From NCBI GenBank assembly GCA_033851845.1, contig JAWWOH010000133.1, positions 1 to 13,811 of the forward strand: a DNA stretch of 13,811 bases, in the 5' to 3' direction. This document shows positions 1 to 8,700 of the stretch, piece after piece. Made by a program: the position numbers and the translations under genes. Within the stretch, counting starts at the first letter, position 1. Each line of letters opens with the position of its first letter. The notes below the pieces were generated by a model. That model did no database searches. It had not been told where the DNA came from and worked only from the letters and a program-made list of their open reading frames with translations. The DNA is from RYN-124 sp033851845. GTDB lineage: Bacteria; Actinomycetota; Actinomycetes; Mycobacteriales; SCTD01.

Positions 1-1400
1 CGCTCGACCAGCTCGACGCGGTCATCGCTCTCATCCGCGCCGCCGAGTCGGCCTACGCCGCGCGCGGTCAGCTGATGGCGCTGCTCGAGATCGACGAGAT
101 CCAGGCCGTCGCCATTCTCGACATGCAGCTGCGCCGACTGGCCGCTCTCGAACGCCAGCGCATCATCGACGAAGCCGCGGAGATCGAGGCGCGCATCGCC
201 GAGCTCAACGAGATCCTCGCCAGCCCGGCCCGGCAGCGACAGATCATCGGCGAGGAGCTCGCCGAGATCGTCGAGCGGTACGGCGACGAGCGGCGTACCA
301 GGATCGTCCCGTACGAGGGCGACATGAGCGCCGAGGACTTCATCACGCAAGAGGACGTCGTCGTCACCGTCACCCGTGGTGGCTACGCGAAGCGCACGAA
401 GACCGACCTCTACCGCCAGCAGCGGCGCGGCGGCCGCGGGGTGCAGGGCGCCAGGCTGAAGCAGGACGACATCGTCGAGCGCTTCTTCGTGACGAACACC
501 CACCACTGGATCCTGTTCTTCACGAACAAGGGGCGCGTTTACCGCGCGAAGGCGCACGAGCTGCCCGAGGCCGATCGCAACGCGCGCGGTCAGCACGTCG
601 CGAACATCCTGGCGTTCCAGCCGGACGAGACCATCGCGCAGGTCCTCGACATCAAGGACTACAGCGTGGCGCCGTACCTCGTTCTCGCGACGAAGAAGGG
701 GCTGGTCAAGAAGACCGCGCTCACGGAGTACGACAACGGCCGGTCCAGCGGCCTCATCGCGATCAACCTGCGCGAGGACGACGAGCTCATCGGCGCCGCC
801 CTCATCAGCGCCGACGACGACCTGCTGTTGGTGAGCAAGAAGGCGCAGTCGATCCGGTTCCGGGCCGAGGACGGTGCGCTGCGGCCGATGGGCCGGGCGA
901 CCTCCGGTGTCATCGGGATGCGGCTCGTGGGTGACGACGAGGTGCTCTCGATGTCCGTCGCGACGGACGAGGAGCAGGCGCTGCTCGTGGTCACCGACGG
1001 CGGCTTCGGCAAGAAGACGCTCATCGCGGAGTACCCGCGGCAGGGCCGTGGCGGACAAGGCGTTCGTACGGCGAAGATCGTCGAGGCGCGCGGTGAGCTG
1101 GTCGGCGCGATGGTCGTCAACCCGACTGACGAGCTGTTCGCCATCACGAGCGCCGGCGTCGTCATCCGGATGTCGGTCGAGCCGCTGCGCAACCTGTCCC
1201 GCGCGACGATGGGGGTCAAGCTCATCTCCCTCGACGAAGGCGCGACGGTCGTCGCGGTCGCCCACAACGGCGAGTCGGCGGACGGAGATGACGCGGATGA
1301 CGCGGCGCCGGGGGAGACTGACGTCGCGTCCGCAGCCGCTGTGGTCGCGGACTCCGACCCGGTGGTGGAGCCGGCCGACGACGAGGAGCCGGAGGCGTGA
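1..1400 (+). CDS. gyrA: DNA gyrase subunit A, C-terminal part (5' end outside the window)
   Basis: This is the ATP-dependent type II topoisomerase subunit that cuts and rejoins DNA and, with GyrB, introduces negative supercoils in the cytoplasm. The reading frame is open from the left edge (first full codon at 3) and gives 465 residues to the TGA at 1398-1400. Residues 1-50 are the end of the coiled-coil/dimer region, with the typical IDEIQAxAILDMQLRRLAALE segment. From about residue 100 the beta-pinwheel C-terminal domain follows. It carries the canonical GyrA-box QRRGGRG (420-440), needed for DNA wrapping, and a second box-like motif QGRGGQG (1041-1061), which is known from actinobacterial GyrA. 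The last ~45 residues form an Asp/Glu/Ala-rich acidic tail. The catalytic tyrosine and quinolone region lie upstream of the window. The stop codon overlaps the next start by 4 bases, so the two genes are probably co-translated. Identification is secure. Confidence 0.98.
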   Translation, partial: LDQLDAVIALIRAAESAYAARGQLMALLEIDEIQAVAILDMQLRRLAALERQRIIDEAAEIEARIAELNEILASPARQRQIIGEELAEIVERYGDERRTRIVPYEGDMSAEDFITQEDVVVTVTRGGYAKRTKTDLYRQQRRGGRGVQGARLKQDDIVERFFVTNTHHWILFFTNKGRVYRAKAHELPEADRNARGQHVANILAFQPDETIAQVLDIKDYSVAPYLVLATKKGLVKKTALTEYDNGRSSGLIAINLREDDELIGAALISADDDLLLVSKKAQSIRFRAEDGALRPMGRATSGVIGMRLVGDDEVLSMSVATDEEQALLVVTDGGFGKKTLIAEYPRQGRGGQGVRTAKIVEARGELVGAMVVNPTDELFAITSAGVVIRMSVEPLRNLSRATMGVKLISLDEGATVVAVAHNGESADGDDADDAAPGETDVASAAAVVADSDPVVEPADDEEPEA

Positions 1401-2143
1401 CCGAGCAGGACCCGCCGCACCGCGTCGACCAGCCGACGACTCCGCTGGCCGAGGCGGCAGCCGCGCTCGGCTTCGGCGAGCGGCCACCCGAGCCGGACCG
1501 CACCCAGGCGGTCGCTGCCCCGCCCGGCCCGCCGTCGGCGCCCGCACCCGGGCCGCCCCCTCCGTCGCCGCCCGCACCCGGGCCGCCACCGGCACCGGAG
1601 CAGCCGCCGCGCGCGATGTCGCCGCAGTACGGAGCCCCGGCCGGTCCGGTCGGGGTCCCGCCGCGGTCGCAGCCGCTGCCCCCGCCCCGCCCGGTACGAC
1701 CGACACCCGGTCCGGGCCCCGGCGCCCCACGCACCGGCGGTCCGCGGCAGGTGTCCGGCGGCCGCCCGGTCGCCCGGGCCCGCAAGGCGCGGCTGGTCCT
1801 GCGCCGGATCGACCCGTGGTCGGTCTTCCTCTACTCCGTGGTCGCCTCGATCTTCATCGGGATCGCCACGCTGGTGGCCGTCGGTGTGCTGTACGCCGTC
1901 CTGTCCAAGCTCGGCGTCCTGTCCTCCGTGAACACTCTCATCGGGGACGTCACCGCAGACCCCGGCACGACGGCGCAGCCGGCCCACTTGTTCTCGGTCG
2001 GGAAGGTCATGACGTTCGCGACCCTCATCGCGGCGCTGGACGTCGTGCTCATCACGGCGCTGGCCACGCTCGGTGCGTTTCTGTACAACCTCTGCGCGGC
2101 GCTGACCGGCGGCATCGAGGTCACCCTCTCCGACCAGGGCTGA
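1397..2143 (+). CDS. DUF3566 membrane protein with proline-rich N-terminus (Rv0007-like)
   Basis: The 248-residue protein begins at GTG 1397, within the GTGA overlap with the gyrA stop, which suggests translational coupling. Residues 1-30 are polar. Residues 30-115 are very rich in Pro, Ala and Gly and probably disordered. Residues 125-140 are basic (ARARKARLVLRRIDPWS). Two membrane helices follow at about 144-170 and 204-232. The end (NLCAALTGGIEVTLSDQG) is the conserved close of the DUF3566 family. The position directly after gyrA and before tRNA-Ile is the usual one in Actinomycetota. Both termini are predicted to be cytoplasmic, judging from the basic residues before the first helix. The biochemical role is not established; a role in the envelope or division machinery has been suggested for this neighbourhood in mycobacteria, but nothing in this sequence shows it. 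The family call is strong; the function is unknown. Confidence 0.9.
   Translation: MTEQDPPHRVDQPTTPLAEAAAALGFGERPPEPDRTQAVAAPPGPPSAPAPGPPPPSPPAPGPPPAPEQPPRAMSPQYGAPAGPVGVPPRSQPLPPPRPVRPTPGPGPGAPRTGGPRQVSGGRPVARARKARLVLRRIDPWSVFLYSVVASIFIGIATLVAVGVLYAVLSKLGVLSSVNTLIGDVTADPGTTAQPAHLFSVGKVMTFATLIAALDVVLITALATLGAFLYNLCAALTGGIEVTLSDQG
1532..1587 (+). repeat. Tandem 30-bp duplication in the Pro-rich linker coding region
   Basis: Two copies of a 26-base unit lie 30 bases apart, at 1532-1557 and 1562-1587. They differ only at 1538/1568 (G versus C). The duplication is in frame and encodes the repeated segments SAPAPGPP and SPPAPGPP in the DUF3566 protein. It looks like slippage-type expansion of a low-complexity linker. 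Confidence 0.85.
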
Positions 2144-2159
2144 TCGCCGCACCGACACA

Positions 2160-2198
2160 GTTAACGGCGGTTAACACAGGGCCTGTCTCGTGTACGCT
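2160..2198 (+). promoter_or_regulatory. Candidate promoter of the tRNA-Ile operon with paired GTTAAC sites
   Basis: The 79-base gap after the DUF3566 gene contains the palindrome GTTAAC twice (2160-2165 and 2170-2175), separated by GGCG. The second copy overlaps TTAACA (2171-2176), one mismatch from a TTGACA -35 box. Sixteen bases further is TACGCT (2193-2198), which fits the actinobacterial TAnnnT -10 pattern. Transcription would then start at about 2204-2206, some 18 bases before the mature tRNA-Ile, as expected for a stable-RNA promoter. The paired palindromes could also be a binding site. This is a pattern match only. Confidence 0.45.
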
Positions 2199-2222
2199 CG
2201 CCGACCGTGCCGCGAGGCGCGC

Positions 2223-2296
2223 GGGCCTGTAGCTCAGATGGTTAGAGCGCATCCCTGATAAGGATGAGGCCGGAGGTTCAAGTCCTCCCAGGCCCA
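2223..2296 (+). tRNA. tRNA-Ile, anticodon GAU
   Basis: A complete cloverleaf of 74 nt is visible. The acceptor stem GGGCCTG (2223-2229) pairs with CAGGCCC (2289-2295). The D stem is GCTC/GAGC. The anticodon stem CATCC/GGATG encloses CTGATAA with anticodon GAT at 2257-2259. The T stem GGAGG/CCTCC encloses TTCAAGT. The discriminator base is A (2296). The 3' CCA is not encoded. It decodes AUC and AUU. Confidence 0.98.
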
Positions 2297-2323
2297 CTCT
2301 CCAGTACCGACCGAGGAGTGCTC

Positions 2324-2455
2324 ATGGCGAAGAAGCGTCCGGTCCTGCTGCTCGCCGTCCTGGGAGCCGTCCTGGCCGTCGTCCGCCGCCGCAAGGCCGG
2401 CAAGGCCGAGGCCGACCTCTGGCAGGAAGCCACGGCCGCGCCCGACCCGCGCTGA
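2324..2455 (+). CDS. DLW-39-type actinobacterial microprotein
   Basis: This is a 43-residue protein starting at ATG 2324, with a strong ribosome binding site GAGGAG (2313-2318) five bases upstream. An in-frame ATG further upstream lies inside tRNA-Ile and is not the start. The sequence has a basic start (MAKKR), one hydrophobic helix at about residues 6-20 (PVLLLAVLGAVLAVV), then RRRKAGKAEADLWQEA and a short polar end. The helix plus DLW motif, the size and the location between tRNA-Ile and tRNA-Ala match the small actinobacterial family that automated annotation calls DLW-39. It is probably a single-pass membrane microprotein of unknown function. It lies 27 bases after tRNA-Ile and 19 before tRNA-Ala, so all three are probably on one transcript, from which tRNA processing would release a very short mRNA. 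Such genes are easily missed because of their length. Confidence 0.85.
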   Translation: MAKKRPVLLLAVLGAVLAVVRRRKAGKAEADLWQEATAAPDPR

Positions 2456-2474
2456 CCCGCACCGCCGCGCGCCA

Positions 2475-2547
2475 GGGGACATAGCTCAACTGGCAGAGCA
2501 CCGCCTTTGCAAGGCGGGGGTTGGGGGTTCGAGTCCCCCTGTCTCCA
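2475..2547 (+). tRNA. tRNA-Ala, anticodon UGC
   Basis: A complete 73-nt cloverleaf. The acceptor stem GGGGACA (2475-2481) pairs with TGTCTCC (2540-2546), including the G3:U70 wobble that marks alanine tRNAs. The D stem is GCTC/GAGC. The anticodon stem CCGCC/GGCGG encloses TTTGCAA with TGC at 2508-2510. The T stem GGGGG/CCCCC encloses TTCGAGT. The discriminator base is A and the CCA is not encoded. Confidence 0.98.
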
Positions 2548-2611
2548 CTCTTCGACCCGGTCTGTCCTGACCTGTCCGCGGCATTGGCCACTCGTTCGGC
2601 CGTACGCCGGG

Positions 2612-2637
2612 CGGTCCACTGGGACCGATGCTTAATT
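2612..2637 (+). terminator. Possible weak terminator after tRNA-Ala
   Basis: A perfect 6-bp stem, CGGTCC (2612-2617) with GGACCG (2622-2627), has a 4-base loop and is followed by ATGCTTAATT, the most AT-rich stretch of this gap. The position 65 bases after tRNA-Ala fits an end to the tRNA transcript. There is no clean U-tract, so the call is tentative. The AT-rich stretch could instead be a -10 region for the downstream gene. Confidence 0.35.
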
Positions 2638-2788
2638 GGGGCCATGTGACCGCTAAGCCCGAGGCCCCCTTGTGCCGAAGGTGCACCCATGGCGGTGACG
2701 ACCGCCTGCGTGCGGGCTGTCGATTTCGCGGCCCGTGCGAGGGAAACCCAGTAAAGATCCGGTAGCGCCGGGTCGGGAAGCACGGCGA
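2638..2788 (+). promoter_or_regulatory. Hairpin-dense leader directly upstream of the giant surface-protein gene
   Basis: No gene is visible here. Several perfect or near-perfect stems occur: GGGGCC 2638-2643 with GGCCCC 2663-2668; the palindrome GGTGCACC 2680-2687; GGCGGT 2691-2696 with ACCGCC 2701-2706; and a possible three-way junction just before the start codon. The junction has an outer stem CCGTGC 2733-2738/GCACGG 2780-2785, a small inner hairpin GGG-AAA-CCC 2741-2749, and a 7-bp hairpin 2756-2762/2768-2774 containing one G:T pair. The purine-rich GGGAAG (2775-2780), the only candidate ribosome binding site, lies between the last hairpin and the outer stem, so folding could affect translation. 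I do not recognise a known riboswitch class. High GC makes chance stems common. Confidence 0.35.
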
Positions 2789-5700
2789 ATGGGGCTCACG
2801 ACGCGCAGGTCGCGCACTCTGCGCGCGCGCTCACGGGCGGGCGTCGCGATCGTGGTCCTCGCCGCCTGGTTCGGCTCCCTGCTCGTCGCGGCACCGTTCA
2901 CCTCGCCGGCATCGGCGGCACCCGCTGAACCCGGCGCCTGGGACTTCCAGATCAGCGGCCCCGTCGGCCCCGGCGCGAACGACCTGCCCACGTGGACGTT
3001 CACACTGCCCGCCGACAGCACCACCGGCCCGGACCCCGCATCGCCGCCGGCCGGAAGCGACCCGAGCGACACCGCGACGAGCACGGTCGCGATCACCCAC
3101 CGGGGCGAGTGCTACGTCGGCACGGGAGCGCCGTCCACCGGCGACTTCGTCTCGTGCACGGATCCGGCCGGTCCCAGCCAGTTCACGTTCACGCCACCGA
3201 AGCTGACCGCCGACGGCAGCTACTCCTTCTACGTCCGCGACGTCGAGACGACGACCACAACGACCACCGTCTACCACGCAGACGGATCAACGACGCCCGT
3301 CGTCGACGGGCCGACATCGAGCACCGGCTCCGCACCGGCCGTCTCGTCGAGCACGTACGACTTCGACGCGGCCGGACCGTCGCTGAGCTTCGACCCGGGC
3401 GGCGAGCCGCCCTCGGCCGGCACGGATCCGACCCCGACCTGGGCCTGGACCGTCGCGGGTGCAACCTCGGTGGACTGCACGCTGAGCGACGGGACGACCC
3501 CGGTCACGACCTCGAACTGCACGTCCCCCTTCACGCCGACGCTGACCGCCGACGGCCCGTACACGTTCATCGTCACCGCGACCGACTCGTTCAGTCGGAC
3601 CACCGTCCTCAACTCGTCGTACACCCTGCAGACCGCCGGCGTCCCGGGCGTCTCCGTCGCAGCGACGGGAAGCGGGACGACCCCGACGTGGACGATGACG
3701 CCGCCGGCCGGTACGACCCCGACCGACTACTCCGTGGTGCTGAGCGGACCGTCGGTCCCGGCCGCGCCGCCCGTCGTCGTCCCCGCTGACCCGACCACCC
3801 ACGGCGCGACGTACACCCCGACCCTCTCGCCCGCCAACGAGGGCTACTGGAAGCTGGTGGTCACCGCAACGGTCGACGGCCGGCCGTCCGCAAGCGCCAA
3901 CGCCAGCTACCTCCTCGACACCTCCAACCCGGACGTGACCATCACGACCGGCAGCGCCGGCACCAGCAACGCCAACCCGGCCTGGACCGTGGCTGTCGTC
4001 GACGCCGACCCCTCGCCGGCGCTGACCTGTGCGGTCACGCCGACCCCCATCAACGACCCGGGATCGAGCTGCGGCGCCTACGCGACGTGGGCCGCGCCGA
4101 GCGAAGGCACCTGGACCCTCACCGCGACCGCGACCGATGGCGCCGGCAACGTCGGCACCGCGTCGTCGGCGTACACCTATGACATCGCGCCCGCCGCGCC
4201 GAGCATCGTCACCCCGCCGACCGGCAACGGCGCGACGGCGACCTGGACCGTGACAACCCAGTCGACCGCCACCCTGACGTGCACGGTCACCGGCCCGGGT
4301 GGGTTCAGCGCGACGGCACCCACCGACTTCAGCTGCCCGGCCGGCACGAGCCGCGCGGTGACGGTGACCCTGCCGCCCGGCTCGGACCCCGGCATCGACG
4401 GCAACTACGTGCTGTCCGTGACGGCGACGGACGCCGGCGGCGCGAACAGCACGACCGCCACGCCGTACGTCCTGGACCGCACTCCACCGCCCACACCGAC
4501 GTTCGACCCCGCCGGCTCATCGGGCAGCCAGAACACGGCCGCCGTGTCGTGGCCGTTCACCGCGACCGGCGGCACCGTGCAGTGCGAGCTTGTGCAGGGC
4601 CCGGCGCCGGGTTCGGCCGGCGCACCGCAGAACAACTGCACCTCCCCCTACGCCGTCAACCTGGCGTCGCCCGGCGAGTGGTGGGTACGCGTCACGGTGA
4701 CCGACGCCGCTGGCAACGTCGGCACCGCCGACAGCGCGCACGTCTTCTACGACACGACCCCGCCGACCCAGCCGACGCTGACCCGCAACTCGTCGTCGCC
4801 GACGCGCAACCCGGCGACGTCGTGGACGATCGGTACGGCGGAGACCTCCGGTTTCACCCTGCTGTGCAGCTGGTCCGGCCCGGCGGGCTACACGTCCGCC
4901 GAGACGGCCTGTCCGGCGTCGTACGCGTTCACGCTCCCCGCCACCAACGGCACCTACACCCTGTCGGTCGTCGTCCGCGACGCCGCGGGCAACCGCAGCA
5001 CCGCCACGACCGGGACCGTGCTGTTCGACGACATCGCGCCGGTCGTCACCTTCACGAACCCGCCGACGACGCCGCGCAATATCACCTCGGTCACCTGGAC
5101 GACCACCGTGACCGAGACCGGCTCCGGCTCGGTCAAGACCGAGTGCCAGCTGGTCAAGCGCACGAGCGGACCCGACACGATCCTGCAGGCCTGGACGACC
5201 GTCTCCTGCGGCCGTTCCGTGACGCGGACCCTCAGCGCCGGTGACGGCTTCTACTACCTGCAGGTCCGCGACACCGATGCCGCGGGCAACGTCGTCGCCA
5301 ACGGCACCGCAAGCGCCGACGTCGAGCTCGACACAGCCGCCCCCGGCATCCCGTCGATCTCCGGGACGCCGACGCAGACGCAGAACACCTCGACCGCGAG
5401 CTGGACGATCACCCCCGCCGCGGGCACGACGCGGGTGGACTGCGACGTCTTCCACAACGGCGTGCTCGCCCTGGCTGTGCCGTCCTGTGACGTCAGCGGC
5501 GTGTCCCTGACGTTCGGCGGCATCACCGACGAGGGCGACTGGCAGATCAAGGCGACGGCATTCGACGAGGTCGACAACGCCAGCGCCGTCGTTCCAGGCC
5601 CGGTCGTGACCTACGACATCACCGCGCCGAGCGCACCGGTCATCGTCGCGGTGCCCACTCCGTCGAACAACCCGTCGCAGACCTGGACCATCAACACCGA

Positions 5701-8700
5701 CGTCGGCACCAGCCTCGAGTGCGCGTGGACGACCGGCGGCGCGACGCCGAGCAGCTGGTTCGCCTGCGCGACGCCGGCGGTCATCAGCGTGCCGGCCCCC
5801 GCGAACGACGGCGTCTACACGCTGCACGCCCGCGCGACCGACATCGCCGGCAACACCGGAGGTGAGGGCAGCCGCTCCTACCAGCTCGACCGCACGCTGC
5901 CCGCCGCCCCGACCTTCAGCACCCCGACCAGCCCGAGCAGCAGCGCGGCCGTCAGCTGGACCGTCGGCACCGGCACCGAGGTCAGTCCGACGATCCAGTG
6001 CCGCCTGCTCGTCGACGACGGGACCGGTACCTTCACGACGGTCGCCGGACACGACTGGGCGGCGTGCACCAGCCCCTTCGCGCTCACCCTCCCGGTCGAG
6101 GGCGGCTACCGCGCGCAGGCCCGCGTCACCGACCAGGCCGGCAACCTCGGACCGGTCGGCACCAGTGCGACGTACATCTACGACAAGACGCCGCCGGCGG
6201 TGCCGTCCGTCACCGGACCGACGGGACCGTCGCAGACCCGCAGCGTGACGTGGACGATCACCCCCGCCGCGACCGACGGTGGGACCTCACTGCAGTGCCG
6301 GTACGTCGACAACGGCGTGGAGATCGGCAGCTTCAGCACCTGCGGGACGAGCGTCACCCGCACCGCACTTGCGGACGGCACATATGCGCTCGAGGTGCAG
6401 TCGGTCGACGACGCCGGCAACCTCAGCACGCCGGTCGTGACCGGTCCGACGTACGTCGTAGACAACGCCGGTCCCGCCGCGCCGACGTTCGGTGGCACCG
6501 CCGGCACCAGCAACGTGAAGAGCACCGCATGGAGCTTCAATGGAGAGCTCGGTGCCACCGCGCGGTGCCTGCTCTACCACGACGGCGTGGCTCTCGCGGC
6601 CACCGCTAGCGCGTGCTCGACCGGCGACACGTTCGCCCTGAACGACGGCGACGGCAGCTACCGGCTCGAGGTCTACTTCGTCGATGTGGCCGGCAACGAC
6701 GGCACCGCGGCGCTGAGCCCGACCTACCTGCTCGACACGGTCAAGCCCGCCCTGCCGGTCGTGCACGGCCCGACCGGAGCGGCCAGCACCAAGGCGGTGC
6801 AGTACGTCTTCACGGGCGAGGCCGCCTCCGTGGCCGAGTGCCGGCTGCTGTTCGTCGCGGCCGGGTCGCTCGGCTCGCCGGCGCCCGTCGCCCCGGGCGC
6901 GTGGTCGCCGTGCACGAGCCCGTGGAGCCAGACGCTGGCGTTGGGCGACGGGCGCTACCAGGCCGAGGTGCACGTCACCGATGCGGCCGGCAACGTCAGC
7001 CCCGACGCGCAGAGCGAGGTCTACGAGCTCGACACGACCGGGCCGCTGTCGCCGTCCTTCACCGCCCAGCCGACCGGCACCGACAACGTCGCCGCGGTCC
7101 AGTGGGACTGGACCGGCGAGACACCGACGACGGGCACGTGCACGTTGAGTCGTACGCCGGTGGGCGGTACGACGGCAGCGATCGTGGTCGGACCGGTGGC
7201 CTGCGACAGCGAGACCTTCTCGACGACGCTGACCTTCGGCGATGGCTTCTACCAGCTGTCGGTGCAGCTGACCGACCCCCAGGGCAACGCGGGCGCGGTT
7301 GCCGTCAGCACCGGCTACAACCTCGACCTGACGCCGCCCGGCACGCCGACCGTGACCGGCCCGAGCGGGACGAGCAACGTCACGACGGCGGGCTACGCCA
7401 TCTCGTCGACCGTGGAGGCGGGCGCGACGGCGGAGTGCAAGCTGACCCGCGACGGGACCGTGGTGGTCAGCGACTGGGCGTCCTGCAACCTGCCCCGCAC
7501 GATCAACCTCGTCGGTGACGGCAGCTACGTCCTGCAGGTCCGGCTGACCGACCAGTACGGCAACCTCGGTCCGGCCGGCGCCAGCCCCGCGTACCTGCTC
7601 GACACGATCAAGCCGGCCGCGCCCGACCTGCACGGACCCACGGGTGTCGCGAACGTCACGGCGGCGCAGTACGTCTTCACCGCGGAGGCCAACTCCGTCG
7701 CGGAGTGCCGGCTGCTCTACGTCGCCGGCAGCGCGGGCGTTCCGCAGTCCAGCGGGGCCTTCACGCCGTGCGCGAGCCCGTGGAACCAGACCCTCGGCCT
7801 CGGCGACGGGCGCTACCAGGCAGAGGTGCGGGTCACCGACCAGGCGGGCAACGTCAGCCCGTCGGCGCTGAGCGAGATCTACGAGCTCGACACCACCGGC
7901 CCGCTCGCCCCGTCGTTCACTGCGCAGCCGACGGGGACCGCGAACGTCAAGGGCGTGACCTGGACCTGGACCGGCGAGACGCCGACGACGGGTGTCTGCC
8001 GGCTGTTCTTCACGCCGAGCGGAGGTACGACGGCCACGCAGGTCGCCGGTCCAGTCGCCTGCGATGCGCAGACCTACGCGACGACGCTCGCCGCCGGCGA
8101 CGGCTTCTACCAGCTCACCGTCCGGCTGACCGACCCCTCTGGCAACCCGGGCGCGCTCGCGACCAGCACGGGCTACACACTCGACGCCACTCCGCCCGGT
8201 GCTCCCGTCGTGAACGGGCCGACGGGGACGAGCAACAAGACCGCCGCGGACTACGTGATCGTCGGGCCCATCGAGGCCCTGGCGACGGAGGAGTGCAAGC
8301 TCACGCGGGACACGACCGTCGTCGTCAGCGACTGGGCGCCGTGCACGTTGCCCCGCACCATCACCCTCTCGGGTGACGGCAGCTACGTCCTGCAGGTCCG
8401 GCTCACCGACCGGTACGGCAACCTCGGCCCCGCCGGCGCCAGTCCCGCGTACCTGCTCGACACGAAGCTGCCGACCGTCCCCGTCGTCACCGCGCCGGCG
8501 AGCCCGTCCTCCAACAGCGCCCCGGTGTTCACCTTCACCACCGACGGCGACACCACCACGACCTGCCGCGTCATGCGTGGCTCCGTCGTCGCCGTTGACA
8601 CGGTCGCCTGCGCCGGCGGCACGTTCACCGCGCCGCTGGCCGGCCAGCCGGACGGCGACTACGTGGTGATGGTCACCGCCGTCGACCCCGCGACCAACAC

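Noticed and set aside
659..2158. A long minus-strand frame across the end of gyrA and the DUF3566 gene
   Set aside because: Opposite two recognised genes, with low-complexity composition and no family resemblance.
2264..2323. Upstream ATG for the DLW-type gene
   Set aside because: It lies inside mature tRNA-Ile. ATG 2324 has its own GAGGAG site and gives the typical family start.
2234..2783. Minus-strand frames covering the tRNAs (with strings such as DLNLRPHPYQGCALT and PPPCKGGALP)
   Set aside because: These are the familiar spurious translations of antisense tRNA genes, not proteins.
2733..2785. c-di-GMP-I (GEMM) riboswitch before the operon
   Set aside because: The hairpin layout and the GGGAAACC-like string are suggestive, but the invariant GGCAAACC...GGGACGCAAAGCC core is missing and the order of elements does not fit. 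Kept only as an unclassified leader.
2735..2788. Alternative GTG start for the giant protein
   Set aside because: There is no ribosome site before it, and it would add 18 residues ahead of a complete signal peptide that begins naturally at ATG 2789.
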